DNA of 62,000 nucleotides from Zygnema cylindricum. Lineage: Eukaryota; Streptophyta; Zygnematophyceae; Zygnematales; Zygnemataceae. A program made the position numbers and the translations under genes. Below the pieces are notes generated by a model. The model saw nothing but the letters and a program-made list of their open reading frames with translations, made no database searches and had not been told where the DNA came from. Below, in pieces: positions 35,901 to 49,100 of the stretch (the first letter of the stretch is position 1; each line of letters starts with the position of its first letter). The DNA lies in the NCBI GenBank assembly GCA_037447655.1, contig JBBHKE010000669.1, positions 1-62,000 on the forward strand. The letters are read 5' to 3'.

Positions 35901-38900
35901 CATGAACATCCCAAATAACAGTTTATAGAAAACTTCAAGAACCTTAAAAAATGCCCTTTTAAAAACACTTTGTTGGGGAAATGCAGAAAGGTGATGCCCA
36001 AAGGGCTCTGGCAGTACTGAGGAAACCGTCTATTTCTCCAGAACTTCAGGTTTGAACTGAAACTGGCACATAGATTCTGACTTATCCGTTATTTGGTTGT
36101 GTATATTGGCCTATAATAAACACCACTCACTTTTATGAATAGTGGGAAAGTTTATAATCGGTTAATGATTCTTAAGACAGTTCTCCTCTTTTGTTTAATT
36201 CCACACAGACCTCATCTCCTGTAGAGATATTGGACCTTAAGATAAAACTCTTTTAGAGGCTTAATATGTAAGATAATTAGTGTGGGTCGCTGTAATGGGA
36301 AACTGATTCAACGGGAAACTGATTCAAAAATAATCAGATTCTTTTTTATACGTGGGATTTAGCATATAAGCCTCATTAGGTTATGTTTTTTGACTGGATG
36401 GCTTTCTAAGAAGCTCAATGTGTCAACACATTTCACTTAAGTTTTGCATATTGTGGTTAAGATTAGAAAGTTTTGAGGAGGGATTTTTTTAAACTATTGT
36501 TTTGCAGTATAAATATGGACCTGCTCTTATATTGCTCTCTCCAACGGAAACGGTGGATGCATGGATTGCCGCGAGTACCCGTTTAGACCCACAACGTTTA
36601 ATTCCGGCCCTTATTCGATACACAAATTCCAAGAGGCCTCAGTAAGAATTTTTCAAACCTCTTGTTCACAATAACTTCTTATGTGTGTTATTTTCTTTAA
36701 AACATGCTGATTTTCTAACAAACTTTGTTTATTTCCGGCGTTTTTCAAGAGACAGATTTGCAAGGGCCTTGTTAAGGGTTCTCAAACATCTGGCTCATGT
36801 GGTATTTTCTCAAAACATGATGTTTTCTTAACAAGATGCTGTTTATTACTTATCTGAAACTTGTTCTTTAACTTTTCTTTGAGAGGGATTTGAATGAGAT
36901 TTCCAGAGACGAGCCCAATGAGGCGATTCGGTATTTGGAGTTTTGTATTCGGAGGCTCGAAAACGAGGACCGGGCGATCCACAATTTGCTTCTCTCACTT
37001 TATGCCAAACAGGTAAAATTTAAAGTTAAAGTTAATGTTTCAACGTTTTTTTTCTTGTATTTCAGAATGTTTGTGGTAGAGAAGAATTACATAGTCCACT
37101 GTAGTTAGTGTGACACCTTTTTTTTTTTAACAAAGCAAATTTGGTGTAGTGTATCTCGCCTTCAATATATACTAGTGACTAAAAGTAGTATATAAAATAT
37201 GTCTAATATGTACGATGTACCTCATAAAATATTCTACAAATTATTGACTACATGTAGTGTATTAATATTATAATATACAATATACTTCTATGTAATATGT
37301 ACTATACATTAAAAATATATACTATATATTATATATGTACTTATACACTATGTACTATATACTATATTCTAAACACTATATACTTACGTACTAAGTACTA
37401 TATGTTGTATACCATATGCTGTATACCAAATATGAGTCATTTTTTGACTTCGCCAAACAACTCTACTGTTCACTCTTCCTTCCACTGACTTATACTTCCT
37501 TCTCCTTTCGTCTCTCTTCGCTCCTTAACTTATCCTTCTCAAGGTTTTACAACCACACACTTATAATCTTTCATCCCTTTTCCCTTGCCTGCACTCTTGC
37601 GCTCACCCTCGCTCTTTTCTCCTGTCCCCTAGAACTCCCCTTGTCCCTCCCCCTCTCTTTCCCACTCCCATTTTCCTTATTCTCCCCTCTTCCCCTTCTC
37701 CTCTCCCCTTCCCTCCCCTCCCTCTCCTCTCCCTCTCCCTAGGATGACGAAAACGCTCTCCTCCGGTTCCTCTCCCGAAGCTTTGGGTCGGGTCAGCTGG
37801 GGGGCGGGGATAGCGAGGGAGTGAAGAGTGCCCTGAGGGTGTGTCTGACGTGGCGCCGCATGAGGGCCTGTGTCAGACTCTACGGCATCATGGAGATGGT
37901 CGAGGAGGCAGTGGCTCTGGCCCTGAAGGTGAGGAGGGAGGGAGAGTGAGGGCGAGGGGTAGAGGGAGAAGGAGGGAGGGCAAGGCTCAGGCAGACATTT
38001 TTTTACTTTTTTTGCTCTAATAATGATTCACGGTGTCTTTTTCAAAATAAGCATTACGACGGTTTTTACTTCGGTGAATACTTAGTTTAATTATTGGTCC
38101 TACATTTGACCACAGAATCTTAGTCTTTATTGCTCCTCTCCCTCTCCCTCTCCCTCTTCCTCTCCTTCTCCATTAATTAAGTGATCTCTACATCTTCAGA
38201 TTAGTCTGTCCGTACTCGGTTTAGTATTAGGCATTGAGAACTTCAAAAAAACTCCTTGTATTTTATTTTATCACTTCGTTTTCCAGTTCCTAAGAGAAAT
38301 ATATTTTCTTCTCAAATCCTCTTTTGGACTTCCAAATGTTTTCCTTTTAGTGTCAATCCTTTTTATTGGAATGGGGGGGAGAGAGGGAGAAAGAGGGAAG
38401 GGTGGAGAGGGGAGGGAAGGGAAGGGAAGGGAGGAGAAAACTGAGAGTGGAGTTGTTCGTGGGGGAGGTTTTGTCTCATCTTTGCTGTCCTTTTTGTACT
38501 TATTTTGTATTAAATACGGGTAAAAAAATTAAAAGGGATCTCAGAAATTTCTGAAAATGGGGTTGGAAGAGGGAATGTGGAGTTGAATTCTCAAAAAGAT
38601 GTAGATTTTGGGGAAGACACAGAGAGCTGAATATTAACGCATCGGCAACTCTTTTCCTTATCTTTTTTCGTTTCCTTTTTCGTTTTCTTTTTCTTCTACC
38701 TTTTCTTTTTATCTTTTTTCCATTTTTGAATATGAAACAGATTGATTTGGAACTGGCGAAGGCCGAGGCAAATAAAGTAGAAGATGACGAATTACGGAAA
38801 AAGTTGTGGCTAATGATAGCGAGACACGTCATAGAACAGGAGAGAGACTCGGGAAGGAACCAACAAGAAGAAGGAGAAGGAGAGAACATTCGAAGAGCAA

Positions 38901-41739
38901 TTGCTTTTCTGAAAGATACCGACGGGTTGTTGAAAATCGAAGACATTTTACCATTCTTTCCGGACTTCACTCTCATCGACGACTTCAAGGTATAAAATGA
39001 ATGTTAGTTTGTGAATATTTGGTGGTTTTGTAGGTCTTTGGTAAACAGGAGAATGAAAAAATAAGACTGTTCTTTTTGAAGTAGAAGGGAAATGAAATAA
39101 AACTGTGGTTCAGATAAAAGTATTCTCCACGCAGAAAGAAAACTCGTCAAAAGTTAAAATATTTTTACATTATCTATGTTGAAAGTGTAGGCCAATTAGT
39201 AGCGTTGATAAAAAAATAGTATGGTTTATCCTGTATTTCGAGTATACAAAGTTTAGTCCTTTGTGGAGAAGTCCTGTCCACACTAATTAGAGTTCAACAA
39301 TTAGTAGGAGTCCACTAAATATTCTGAGGATTTCAGAAAATAGAGATGATATTTAGGTTGTAGAGAATGAGCATGGTCTTCTTTCCGTTTTGGTTAAACT
39401 GTGGTTAATCCAAAGAAACTGGTCAATAAGCATTTGCATATAAACTTGTCGTTTGTCGCTTGATCAAAAGAGGCAGTGAAACTAGTAGATAAATGGCTAT
39501 AAATGGTTGTCAATGGGTATAAATGGATGCAAAACAGGACGCGATTTGTTCGTCTTTGGAGGAGTACAACCGTCAGATTGCGGAGCTAAAAGACGAAATG
39601 CAGGAGGCGGCTCGAGGGGCCGACAATATCAGAAAAGACATCAGCTCTCTCTCCCAGAGATATGCCATTGTGGGGAAGGAGGAGACTTGTGGGGTAAGTG
39701 GTTTAGCTTTCAGCAGTGGAATGCAGTGCTTCTTTAGGGCCTTTTGAAGTTTTTTTGGGGTTTTTCGATGAGTTTTAGGGTTTGGTTTGAAGGAGTGTTT
39801 AAGGATATTGAAGGCATTAGTCGGAGAGACAGCACTTTGTTTTTCTTTTTTACCTGAGCTCAAGTTGATACAAAGAATTTGCTCAGACTAGAAACTTTTC
39901 TTTAATGAAATAAATTTTAGTAATCTGAGCAGGTATTGTGATTTCATAGCAAATGTGGTATTTGGCGTTTTTGCTTTTGCTTCAACTTTTTTTGCCCTCT
40001 GTGTACTTTCTGAATGGTTATCAAGGGGTTTGAAACTTGTCATGATTTTTGTTCTTTTTATTTTAGTATAGAAAAGGATCTTTTTATATTGCGGGCAGTC
40101 AGAGTTAGGTGTTGAAAAACCATAAATTTTGACAGAAGAGGAGAAAAAATAGTTTTTAAGTGTCAAAAAACAGAAAATTTTGTAAAGAGGAAGGGCCAAA
40201 AATCCCATCTTTGTGTAAAAGCAGACAGTTTCCTGAGGAAGGAAGGCAGGAAGTTCGATTTTTGTGTCGAAAAGTGGAAATTTCCTGAGGAAAAAAGAGC
40301 AGAAAACCTGATTTCGTTGTCGAAAACACTGTACTTTTTGATGAAAATGCGCGGAAACCTGATGGTTTTTAGTAGAGAGATGGAATTTTTGCAGATTTGC
40401 AGGAAGCTTCTTCTCGCGGGACGAGTGTCTCGAGGGAGTATTTCGAGGTTTCAAAAAGGAGCCATGGCTTCTTCCATGGCTCCCTTTTATGTCTTCCCTT
40501 GTGGCCATGGCTTCCACGCGGACTGCCTCGAAGCTCATGTGTTAGAGCATTCGGGGATGGGAGAGGTAAGTTTGAGAATCTTTTTTGAGTTTGAGAATCT
40601 TGTATCCTTTTGTTTTTTGTCCTTTTTGTCGTTTTTGTCTTGTTTCTACCTTTTTTTTAATCTGATCTTTTTGTTCTCTTTTTTTTTTTTTGCCTTTTGT
40701 CTTGTTATTTTTGTCTTTTCATTTTTCGTTATCGTTTTATCTTTTTTTTGTTTTCGTTGATCAGAAGGTTTGTTTAAAAAGTTTGTTGTGTCAGAGGTGA
40801 GAGAGTACCACCTTTCAATACTATTAGAGTTAAATGAATTGTTAGTCTTTAGTGACTATTAGTATAAATCACACTAAATTACTATTGGGTGATGGGGCTC
40901 ATTTTGGGGCCACACAGTGTGTAATACTAAAGTAACCCTATTTTATGATTTTCGGTCAATAAAACCTGCTGCTAGTGGATTAGAGTTATTGACTAATGGC
41001 AATGAAAGGAGTTAGTTTTTAAGAATGGGTATTAAGGAAAGAGAGAGGGTTTTCTTTTTGCAGAAGGAGCATATAATGGAGCTGAAGCGTCGACTATCTC
41101 TTATGATGGAGGAGACACAGAGAGAGAGGAGGAGTCGAGTTCGGGATGAAGAAGGAGAGTTACAAGACTCGATGGCTTCAGTTGACAAGGTCGGAAAAGG
41201 ACAAATTTATCCTCTTTAAGTGGTGCTTCGTTCTTGTTCCCCGTATGTTTTGCTTTTCTTGGGTTTCAACTTCTAGTCGGAGGGGGGAGGACGAGAGAAA
41301 GGATTATGATTGCTCTGAACAGATTATTGCTGTCAAGTAGAAATACCCTAAACACCCTAGAAAAACCTTAAAAAACGCTAGAAAACCTGTCAACATACTC
41401 ATGCTCAGTTTTAGGAACTCAAGTAAAAAAATCCCTAGCATTAGTATCATCCTTGAATCTAAATATTGGGGTCAATTGAAAGCTCATGTAGCCGATAAGT
41501 TACCTGCCTCCTTTGAACCACTTATGATTTCCTCGAATCTCTTTTTCTTTCTTTCTTTTTTTCCGTTCTGTTTCTTTTAGGTACGTGCACAATTTGACGA
41601 CGCTGTCGCGGGAGACTGTCCTTTTTGCGGAGACTTAATGATTCGACTCGTCACAGAGCCTTTTGTTAATCCGGAGGAGCCGGGAGTGGACACATGGGAA
41701 ATTGGTCCCGGACAAGGATTTGTAGAAAAAGTTTCCTAG
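23642..41739 (+). CDS. VPS18: VPS18 (Pep3), HOPS/CORVET tethering subunit with RING-H2
   Basis: Vps18 is a core subunit of the HOPS and CORVET tethers for endosome/vacuole fusion. Exons: 23642-23819, 24912-25127, 26177-26316, 27338-27433, 28350-28423 (tentative), 29182-29251 (tentative), 29928-30078, 30800-30931, 31558-31677, 32394-32450, 33022-33081, 33808-33858, 34436-34492, 35087-35241, 35585-35660, 35987-36049, 36508-36641, 36907-37012, 37743-37928, 38741-38989, 39538-39693, 40395-40565, 41064-41189, 41581-41739. Phases agree at all joins except around the tentative exons. The ~970-residue product matches plant Vps18 in length. Propeller: RIFSVEVLDRN, LLLGTSKGWMVRYDF, YFVMVATPTRLYAF, SLAISDYHFLLLYGDRLK. 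Alpha-solenoid: DALRTFLLRKLDHL, MVATWAAELYLDK, IRYLEFCIRRLENEDRAIHN. RING-H2: CGIC, CGHGFHADC, CPFCG. No ATG precedes the first exon in frame, so an upstream start exon is missing. Confidence 0.93.
23983..24022. repeat. (TC)n microsatellite in VPS18 intron 1
   Basis: About 40 bp of nearly pure TC repeat, interrupted once by CG. Confidence 0.9.
24538..24911 (+). repeat. Tandem array of duplicated exon-2 splice acceptors in VPS18 intron 1
   Basis: Copies of a CTCCCAGAAATAGACCTGAG-type block start near 24538, 24602, 24668 and 24788, separated by (CCCTCT)n. The real exon 2 follows at 24912 as CTAGAAATGGACCTCAG. Each copy holds a pyrimidine tract, an AG and a near copy of the first exon bases, but ATGG is ATAG, giving a stop in the exon frame. 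Spacings are about 65, 66, 120 and 120 bp. Confidence 0.8.
25128..25300 (+). repeat. GGGAGG-rich array starting at the VPS18 exon-2 donor
   Basis: Purine-only repeats (GGGAGG, GGGGGAG) begin at the GTGGGG donor and run about 170 bp, then continue as longer AGTGGGGAAAG / GAGGGGAATTGGCGAGGAAC units to about 25510. They are complementary to the CCCTCC-rich tract ahead of the same exon. Confidence 0.85.
27078..27245 (+). repeat. ~47-bp tandem repeat x ~3.5 in a VPS18 intron
   Basis: The unit contains TACGAAGGTCTTTCAGGTTT and then ATTTGTGTATAATACGATTTCT. Each copy holds a TTTCAG|GT sequence, so it carries both an acceptor-like and a donor-like site. It ends about 90 bp before the exon at 27338. 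Confidence 0.8.
31140..31556 (+). repeat. Long polypyrimidine tract before a VPS18 exon
   Basis: About 400 bp of TCTC, CTCCCT and TTTCTCTC repeats end at the acceptor of exon 31558. Similar shorter tracts precede the exons at 24912, 34436 and 37743. Open frames across it are Ser/Leu/Pro composition artefacts. Confidence 0.85.
38014..38035. mobile_element. Truncated MITE end (CACCGC family) in a VPS18 intron
   Basis: Only the right terminus, CTCTAATAATGATTCACGGTG, is seen; no matching left end was found. Confidence 0.45.
40809..41013. mobile_element. Diverged MITE of the CACCGC family in a VPS18 intron
   Basis: The left end CCACCTTTCAATACTATTAG and the inverted right end (reading CTCCTTTCATTGCCATTAG) pair imperfectly over about 200 bp. 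The interior shares 'attagagttaaatgaattgttag'-type sequence with copy 4. The exact ends are uncertain. It lies just before the exon at 41064. Confidence 0.6.
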
Positions 41740-43172
41740 CTTCTTAGTTTTCAGGTATAGAGTAGTGGAGTCTGAGCTAACATACAGCTCATGTATATCT
41801 TTCTTTCTGTTAGTTAGGTCGGATTGTTGTTATGTTTGCATTTTTAATGTCTCGTGACGTCGAAATTTGAGAATGTGTAAAGAGGATGTGATTTTTAGCA
41901 GAGAGTCATGATTTTGAGAGTGGGAGAATAACATTTGATACGTTTTTAGTCCACAGTGCTTTTTTGTTTGGTCGTTATCATGGCTATTGTATAGGAAGTC
42001 TTTGAAGGAACGTATAAATCTGTTTGTGGAAAATGGCCCGTTAGTTCTGAAGATCTCCGATGCCTTGTTGACTGGAAAATATTTTCCCTGAATCACTTTG
42101 TTGCTCTGTTTCCTTATCTTTGCCATAATGTTATTGAAGTGCAAATGTTTGGCTACTCATGCGAGTTGCTCATCATCAGAAAGCAAATGCTCGAGATTTT
42201 ACCAATCATAGATCAAGCAAATTGTGGCTAGTGAAATTGTGCTATCAATTAAAATAAGTTTTGTTTGTGTGACCTTTTTGTGGCAGTTTTTCATGCACCA
42301 GTAGAAAAACATGGCAATACTGACTATTAGGAGGAACGGGGAGAGAGGTTAGGGGAAGTGGAGCAGGAGGGGAGGGAGAGGAGAGGAGAGGGAGGCCGGG
42401 GGGGGGGGGCGGGGGGGGGGGGGGGGGGGGAAACATAATTGTAATTGTTTTTCATCATTTAGATTGGCCGACCTTTTCAGTTCCTCAGCCCAACCCTGAA
42501 GGTAGTTCAATCCTAAAGACTTGTAAGACGACTTGTTCGCACTATGAGAGTTGAAGATACCATTCTTGTGCTTGACTGTATAACTATGTTGTTTATGTTT
42601 GCTGTCAACATTAAAAAGAGTTGGTTACTTTGATCAATGCATGCATACAGATTTTTCTCGCTTCTAATATAACGAACGTTATGCCTCTTTGTCTCCTTAT
42701 ATCATTCTTTCACCATCGATTTACTGTCATTTCGTTCACGGAGCTTACTAGCCCAATTAGATCGTGGTGAGGCAATGCAATCTCCTTTGTGATACAATTA
42801 AGCAACTCAATAGACTCTCAATTGGCAAACGGATGTTCATCACCTTATTTTTATAACTTCAGTGGCTATTGGAACCCAAAAACAAAATGAAACAAAACCA
42901 GGACAGCAGCATCGCAAGTTCTTTAATCTGATTTGAGAGAAATTAATGCAATATTTCTGATTCCAGTCAGTATGTTATAGTTAACTTGCTTCACTTGAAT
43001 TTCTTAAGGGGGTTTACATATTGCATTTCAGTGAAACTGGGTTTAAGGACAAAAATTGACAGCCTAAATAACACAGCTGATTACACTTTGAATCCCCTGG
43101 TCATAAAGAATAACAAACTGACGGAATATTTCGATTCCAGTCAGAATATGCTATAATTAAAGTTTGATTTTT
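41740..43172. other. Convergent spacer between VPS18 and NamZ-like genes
   Basis: This holds the 3' regions of two converging genes. A run of G broken by a single C occupies about 42398-42430, preceded by a GGGAGAGG tract. I see no gene. Confidence 0.55.
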
Positions 43173-46100
43173 TTAAATGGAATAGAGCAGAAACTCATGC
43201 CTGATTGCTGAAAACCACACGATGTCGTCGTGCCATCTGGCCATCAACTCATCCACACTACTTCCTCCATCTATTCCTTCTCTCAAAGACTTGCTTCCTG
43301 TCAGCATGTCGAGCCAATATCTGCCTTTATCACATCGCCAACTGAATGACTTTGGGTACATTTTCCGAATCAGGACGAGTAAAGTTACAGCCACCCTCAT
43401 GGGATTGAAGACCCGGGAATCACTCACATGGATCTGTATGTGGCAAAAACCCAAAACCTGTGTCAGCTTCCTGATAACTGAAGCAAGTTCACTATAGCTA
43501 CACTGTGAATCACTATTGGCCTCAAGAAATTAGATAGCATGGGGTTTCTTTGTGTCACTAATTCTAAGTTACATCCAAATGATGTGGAAGATTTCTAACG
43601 GCTTACAAATTAGTGTTAAGAAACAAAGGATAGTATTGTTAACGCTACTTTATGTTCAGGGGCCACAAAAAAACCAGCACCAAATTAATGTTATTAACGC
43701 TAGTAGTGATTCACGGTGAGGAAACCTTTTAGAACATTATTCTGTGTACTGTCAAAACATTCAAGAATCTGACAACAAACTGCCACAATTCTTTTTGTTT
43801 GCAACATGACTTACAAAGACGCAACGCGGTACCACATGGTTTCACAATATTTTGAGACCCTTAAAAAAAAAAAATCTCATCAACGCTTTGAGAATAAACC
43901 AGCAGTCCAAGGATCAAATCGTGCTTTCACCTCCTCTCCCCCCAAAAAAACTCCTCTTAGAACAAGTTTTTGAGGACATACCTGCAAACCGTGAACCGAT
44001 TTTCCGGAAAATTTGCTGAAGGCAGGAGTGAAAGTGGCCTCTCGAAAAAGAGCTCCAGGACAAGACTCCTTATTAGCTGCTTGAGCCAAACGATAGTCAA
44101 TCCATGGAGCCCCTATCTGCAGTTCGAGATAGTTTTAAAAAGAAACGGAAAAACATCAGAAAACGTCTCATAAACTAGCTTCAAATGACCAAAACGGAGT
44201 GGTAAATCATAATAAATAGCAGCAGCAACATTTAACGCACAGCTCAGATGTCACAGTTTCATCATCTGTGTCTCGTAAAGTTATCACCTATCCTCGTCAC
44301 ATTCCTAAGAGTCCAATTCTCAAGGATTTCACTTTCCTTGGCGATATAAACTCACACTTTGAACTAGTGTTACAGTTACAATTAATGCCCGACTCTAAAG
44401 GCAGTTGCCTTCCAAAACTCCCATCACTAACAAGTATATTTTCTCCTGCATAGACTCAGCGAAGCGTCATTCGCCAAAAAAGACCCAGCTATATAGAAAA
44501 CTATGAATGCCCCCAAGTCCTCTCTCTCCTGCCTACGGATCGAACACTCTCTGGACTCGGCCTCTGCAATGCCCACAATAATGACAATAATATAAATCTT
44601 TTGCCAATTATTCTATTTCACAATACTCCGAAAAAGTAGGTCCAATCAACACACTCCATAATTAAGTGTGGCTCCCGACATCCAGTTGACTACATTAGGA
44701 AAACCTGTTGCCCAAAAAGATACGCCATAGCCTCCTCTCTCTATTGATTCTTACATTACTTACCAACTCAAAGGGCTGGGTTGTACCACGCCCCTCAGAA
44801 CAGTTCGTACCCTGAATTCCCCCCTCCATTCTCTCTCCATTTAGTTCCCATGATTGTCAACAAAAGTGCAGACAGTGATTGTATAAACAAGACAGTAACT
44901 TCGATGTAGCTCATCAAACTCACAAGAATAAATGAAGCTATTGATGTGTTGACACTTTATTAGCTAAGGCGCCTCTTACATAAAAAACCAGTTGTTTCAG
45001 AGAACAGACACATTACGAGAAGTGACAACAGCATTTTCCTGTTATGAGGAGGATCTAAACGAATAATGGGGGAAGTAGTGACGACCTCAAAGAGACACAT
45101 TCCGGGGTAGAGGAGAGCTGTAGTTGGTGTGGGCATGTTTGGTGAAGGTGCCACCCAGAGTCGCTTAGTGTCATCTTGAAGCATGCCACGTGTCCAGCCC
45201 TTAAGAGGGATGACTTCTAGTTCAACCTGTTAAAGGGACAACGCATTAGTTAAAGGGACAACACATAATTATGTCCATTTAACGGAAGACCAGCCTCAAC
45301 CATGAACTTCATGTTGCCATCAAGAACGAGACTCCAATATGAGGTTAAGAGGAAGTATGCCACATAGTGGTTTCTATAAAGCACGTGACTTCAAGATTCA
45401 TTGAGACTATCACAACATTTGGGAATTAACCCCATTTCAATACTATTTCTGAAATCAACTGAGGAAGGCCCACCTGGCTGTATCACCTGCCTGCCTGCAT
45501 CAGCTGTGATGTATTCTGAGTTGAATAAAAGCGCAAGCTCCCCAACTGTCATACCGTGGCGAAGGGCAATTGGCTGGAAAAAAAGGAAGAAATTTTTATT
45601 CATCAATTCCCCAATGTTGTTGCATACCTTGTTATAACAAAAACCATCAAGTTCCACAGCTTTATACTCTCCAAGTATGCTTGAAAATTACCATCACATC
45701 CATGACTATGTTAGGATTTCAAAGGCTATAATAAGAAACCAACCAATCCTCATGTTACAAATCCTCTGATTGCAAAAAGCGTTCACCTTACGTCCAACGA
45801 AGGAACTGAACTCGGCCTTCAGAAGGGGCCCATCTACCACAACACCTCCAATGGGGTTGGGTCGATCAGCAACAACAATACGAATAGGACGAGAAGCCAT
45901 GGCTGCAGCAACCATACAGTCATAAAGGGTCCAAACATATGTATAGAATCGCACCTGCGTTAACCAAAAGGTTTCACAGAAGCCTGTGAATTATCACATC
46001 ACGCCAATCTCGTTTATTAACACAGTAGACTGCTATTAGTATGGATTATGCTAAAATTTCATGATTCTGGAATCGTTGTTGCTAACGTTGATACAATATT

Positions 46101-49100
46101 CTCCCAAATTCGGTGATCCCAGCCTAGCTCATGTTTTGAACCAAACAGACTTAAGATTTTCTGATAGACTTAGTGGATAAAACATCTTGGACCACGCTAA
46201 TGGTGGGGATTTTAGAAGCGGGTGTATGCATGTACGCTAAGCCGTAAACCTGGTAGTATGTCGTCCATTGGATTGAGTCGCATACAGGAGTCATGATCAC
46301 TTTCGACTCAACTCTTCATCTGCGAGTAATAAGTCCACCTAATTCATTTCTCTACATGAAATCTCCATGGCCGAACCCTTGCATGAAAAGATAGTACTGT
46401 CGATTGCATACCCCCACATCTTGTATGTCAAAAACCAGGACATCCACTTCAGCTTTCTCAAATATCGAAGCGAGAGCTTGTCCTTTCTGCAGCCATCATA
46501 GAGCAAGTCCTGAACTTCTCAGAAGGAGAAAAGCCAGAAAGTCATTATACAAACGTTAGACACAGAAATGGGGTCTAGCACAAAAAAAAACCTGGACTTA
46601 AGAGGCAAAATGAGAACTGTGAACCATCAGTAATTACTGGAAGCCAAAGCATAACCCAAAGCCGAGACTAGTTTAATGATTGGCCTGATCATCATCCTGT
46701 CAGGTCGCCAGGATGAAGTTTGCAATTGTTTTTTGGTTAAGATTAACAGCTTAACGTGTATCAAACTGACATATGGGCTCGAGTTTCTTTGCCTTTCCTT
46801 GATTCATTGTAGACTAATGTAAACAAAAACAATCGGTTTCTTTAAAACTCTCTAATCGGAGGTAGCTTAATGTTACCTTAAGGTAAATATCATACACGGG
46901 TATTTGTGTCTTCTGATCTTGTTGAAATCCTTCCGCAGATCCAGCCTGCAACCAGAATTGACTCTCATCGACCAACACAATCAAAGCACAGTAAGCTCCA
47001 TATGTAAAGGTATCAATAGCATACTTTCATATGACAAGAATACTAGAGGTATAGAAAACACGTGTGCGGAAAAGTAAATGCAAAAAAAAGCGTAAGCTCC
47101 ATAACGTAAAGGCATCAATAGCATACTTCCTATGACAAGAATACCAGAAGTATGGAAAACACATTCGCAGAAAAAGAAAGGCAAAATAAAGCATGTTCTT
47201 CATATCTCTTCGCTACATCCTGTCGCCTATATATTTGGGACACACCTGAGCTGTCCCTCTGAAACCATGTTCTGGTCCAAATATGGCCACCAAATTCACA
47301 TTGTCTGCCTTGTGAAGGGTGTCAACCTGGCAATCGACGGGAGATTTTAATTAAAGGGATGTCACAAAGTCAGGGATGTCTCCCCCTTTAGAATGTCAGA
47401 GTAACAACTGACAAAAGAGTATGGGCTCTAGGAAATTCTTGGATGCAAATACTTAAAGGCATGCAACCACTATGAATCCAGAGGTATGAGACTGAGAGGA
47501 GATACGAGTGCTCAAACCGAAAAACCGTTTCACTGCCCTTCCTTTGCCAAGAACCCGAAAACTTGCAGCCAATAATGACAAAAACAGTACTAAGTGGACA
47601 GCCTCCTGAAGAATTAACAAGTCTTAACATCAGCAAATACCACAGTCAATTTGTCGTGCCATATTGATGGGAAAACCTCTTTTGGAAATTATGTCACGAC
47701 ACATTAGAAGGGCCACAAGATTAATCAGGCTATACAAAATCGAAAGATCAAGGGAACAGACCAGATGAGTCATGTCTGGCAAAACACTCGTAGCGTTAGC
47801 GATAACTCCGACCTGTGAGCCGCAAGAAATTGTATCGATCAGCCCTTCCATGATCACATTCTAGTATAACGACCACATTAGTTTGAGGATGTGAGAAGAT
47901 TGACTTGAAACGCTGAAACACTCCACATTAGCCGAAAATGGTGTTACTGTTCATTTTCATATCCGCCAATGTTAGATATGGCTCGATATGGCCGGGTTTC
48001 TCACATTCTAATTTGACCTGATTGAACAATAACCGTGAAGATGGGAGGCGATATACAAGACCTACAAGATTACCAGAAATGCAACCACAGGTTCATATGT
48101 TCTTCTTAAAGGAAACGAGGAAAAAGCAGCAAACTATTCGAGTGACACAAAAAGTCGAAAACAACATATAAGTTATACAAACAGATACTACTAAATTAGC
48201 TCTTTTTGACAAGACATGACAAGGTTCCTTTGTTTCTCTGATCAAAGGTTGCCCAATTTCACGACTGGCACAGTGTTAACAAAAACCAATTGCGTGAGTT
48301 AATGCCATACTTTAATTTTTAACTGAAAGGACAACTAAATATCATAACGACTACGAGTGATGAAAGCATTAATAAAAACTATGATAAGGGTCCACGACTA
48401 CTAACACAGAAAATTTTGTGATATGCAAAGTATGGACCTACATGAGTTGCAAAGAAAATGCCTTCAGGAGCATGTATTTCCTCTGACTTAAATTAGAAAA
48501 AGAACTACAGTTTTCGCGACAGTCAAGAAAAAAGACAAAGAAAACCTATTCAATGCAAGCATTTTTTCCTTAGTCACATATTTTTCTCATTATTCATTGT
48601 TGTATTGTCACATTGTTAGAATCTAACATTGTAATAGAAGATGACTATGATTATTTTGAATCTATCCTGTAAATCGACTGAGGGTGGTAAATATGTTTCC
48701 AAACATTGCTTCATGAACTGGATACTTTTCTACTCTATGCCATTTCAAAAATGGAGACGGCATCTTAAATTCTGCATAGACATTTATCTAATCGCCCAAG
48801 TCTCCTCCCACTTCCTAATCTATATTCCCTTCCTATGTCTTATCTCACACATCTGAAAAAACAAAGAATGTAAGCAGAACATCCGACAAAAATGAGTAGT
48901 GTTTCCTACCCTTCCTTCACGCAGTTGAAGAAAGTTGTTCTCTGATAGCACCTCTATTCCAGTTTTAACCACTTCTGTACTCAAGGTCTTGGCTTGACTG
49001 CCGCCTTGAGAGAAGTCACTAATGGCTATTGGCAGCTGCCCTTTCCGCAGCCGGCGCAAAACCAAAGGCAGAGAGACGAGCATGGCGCTGAGGGAAATGG

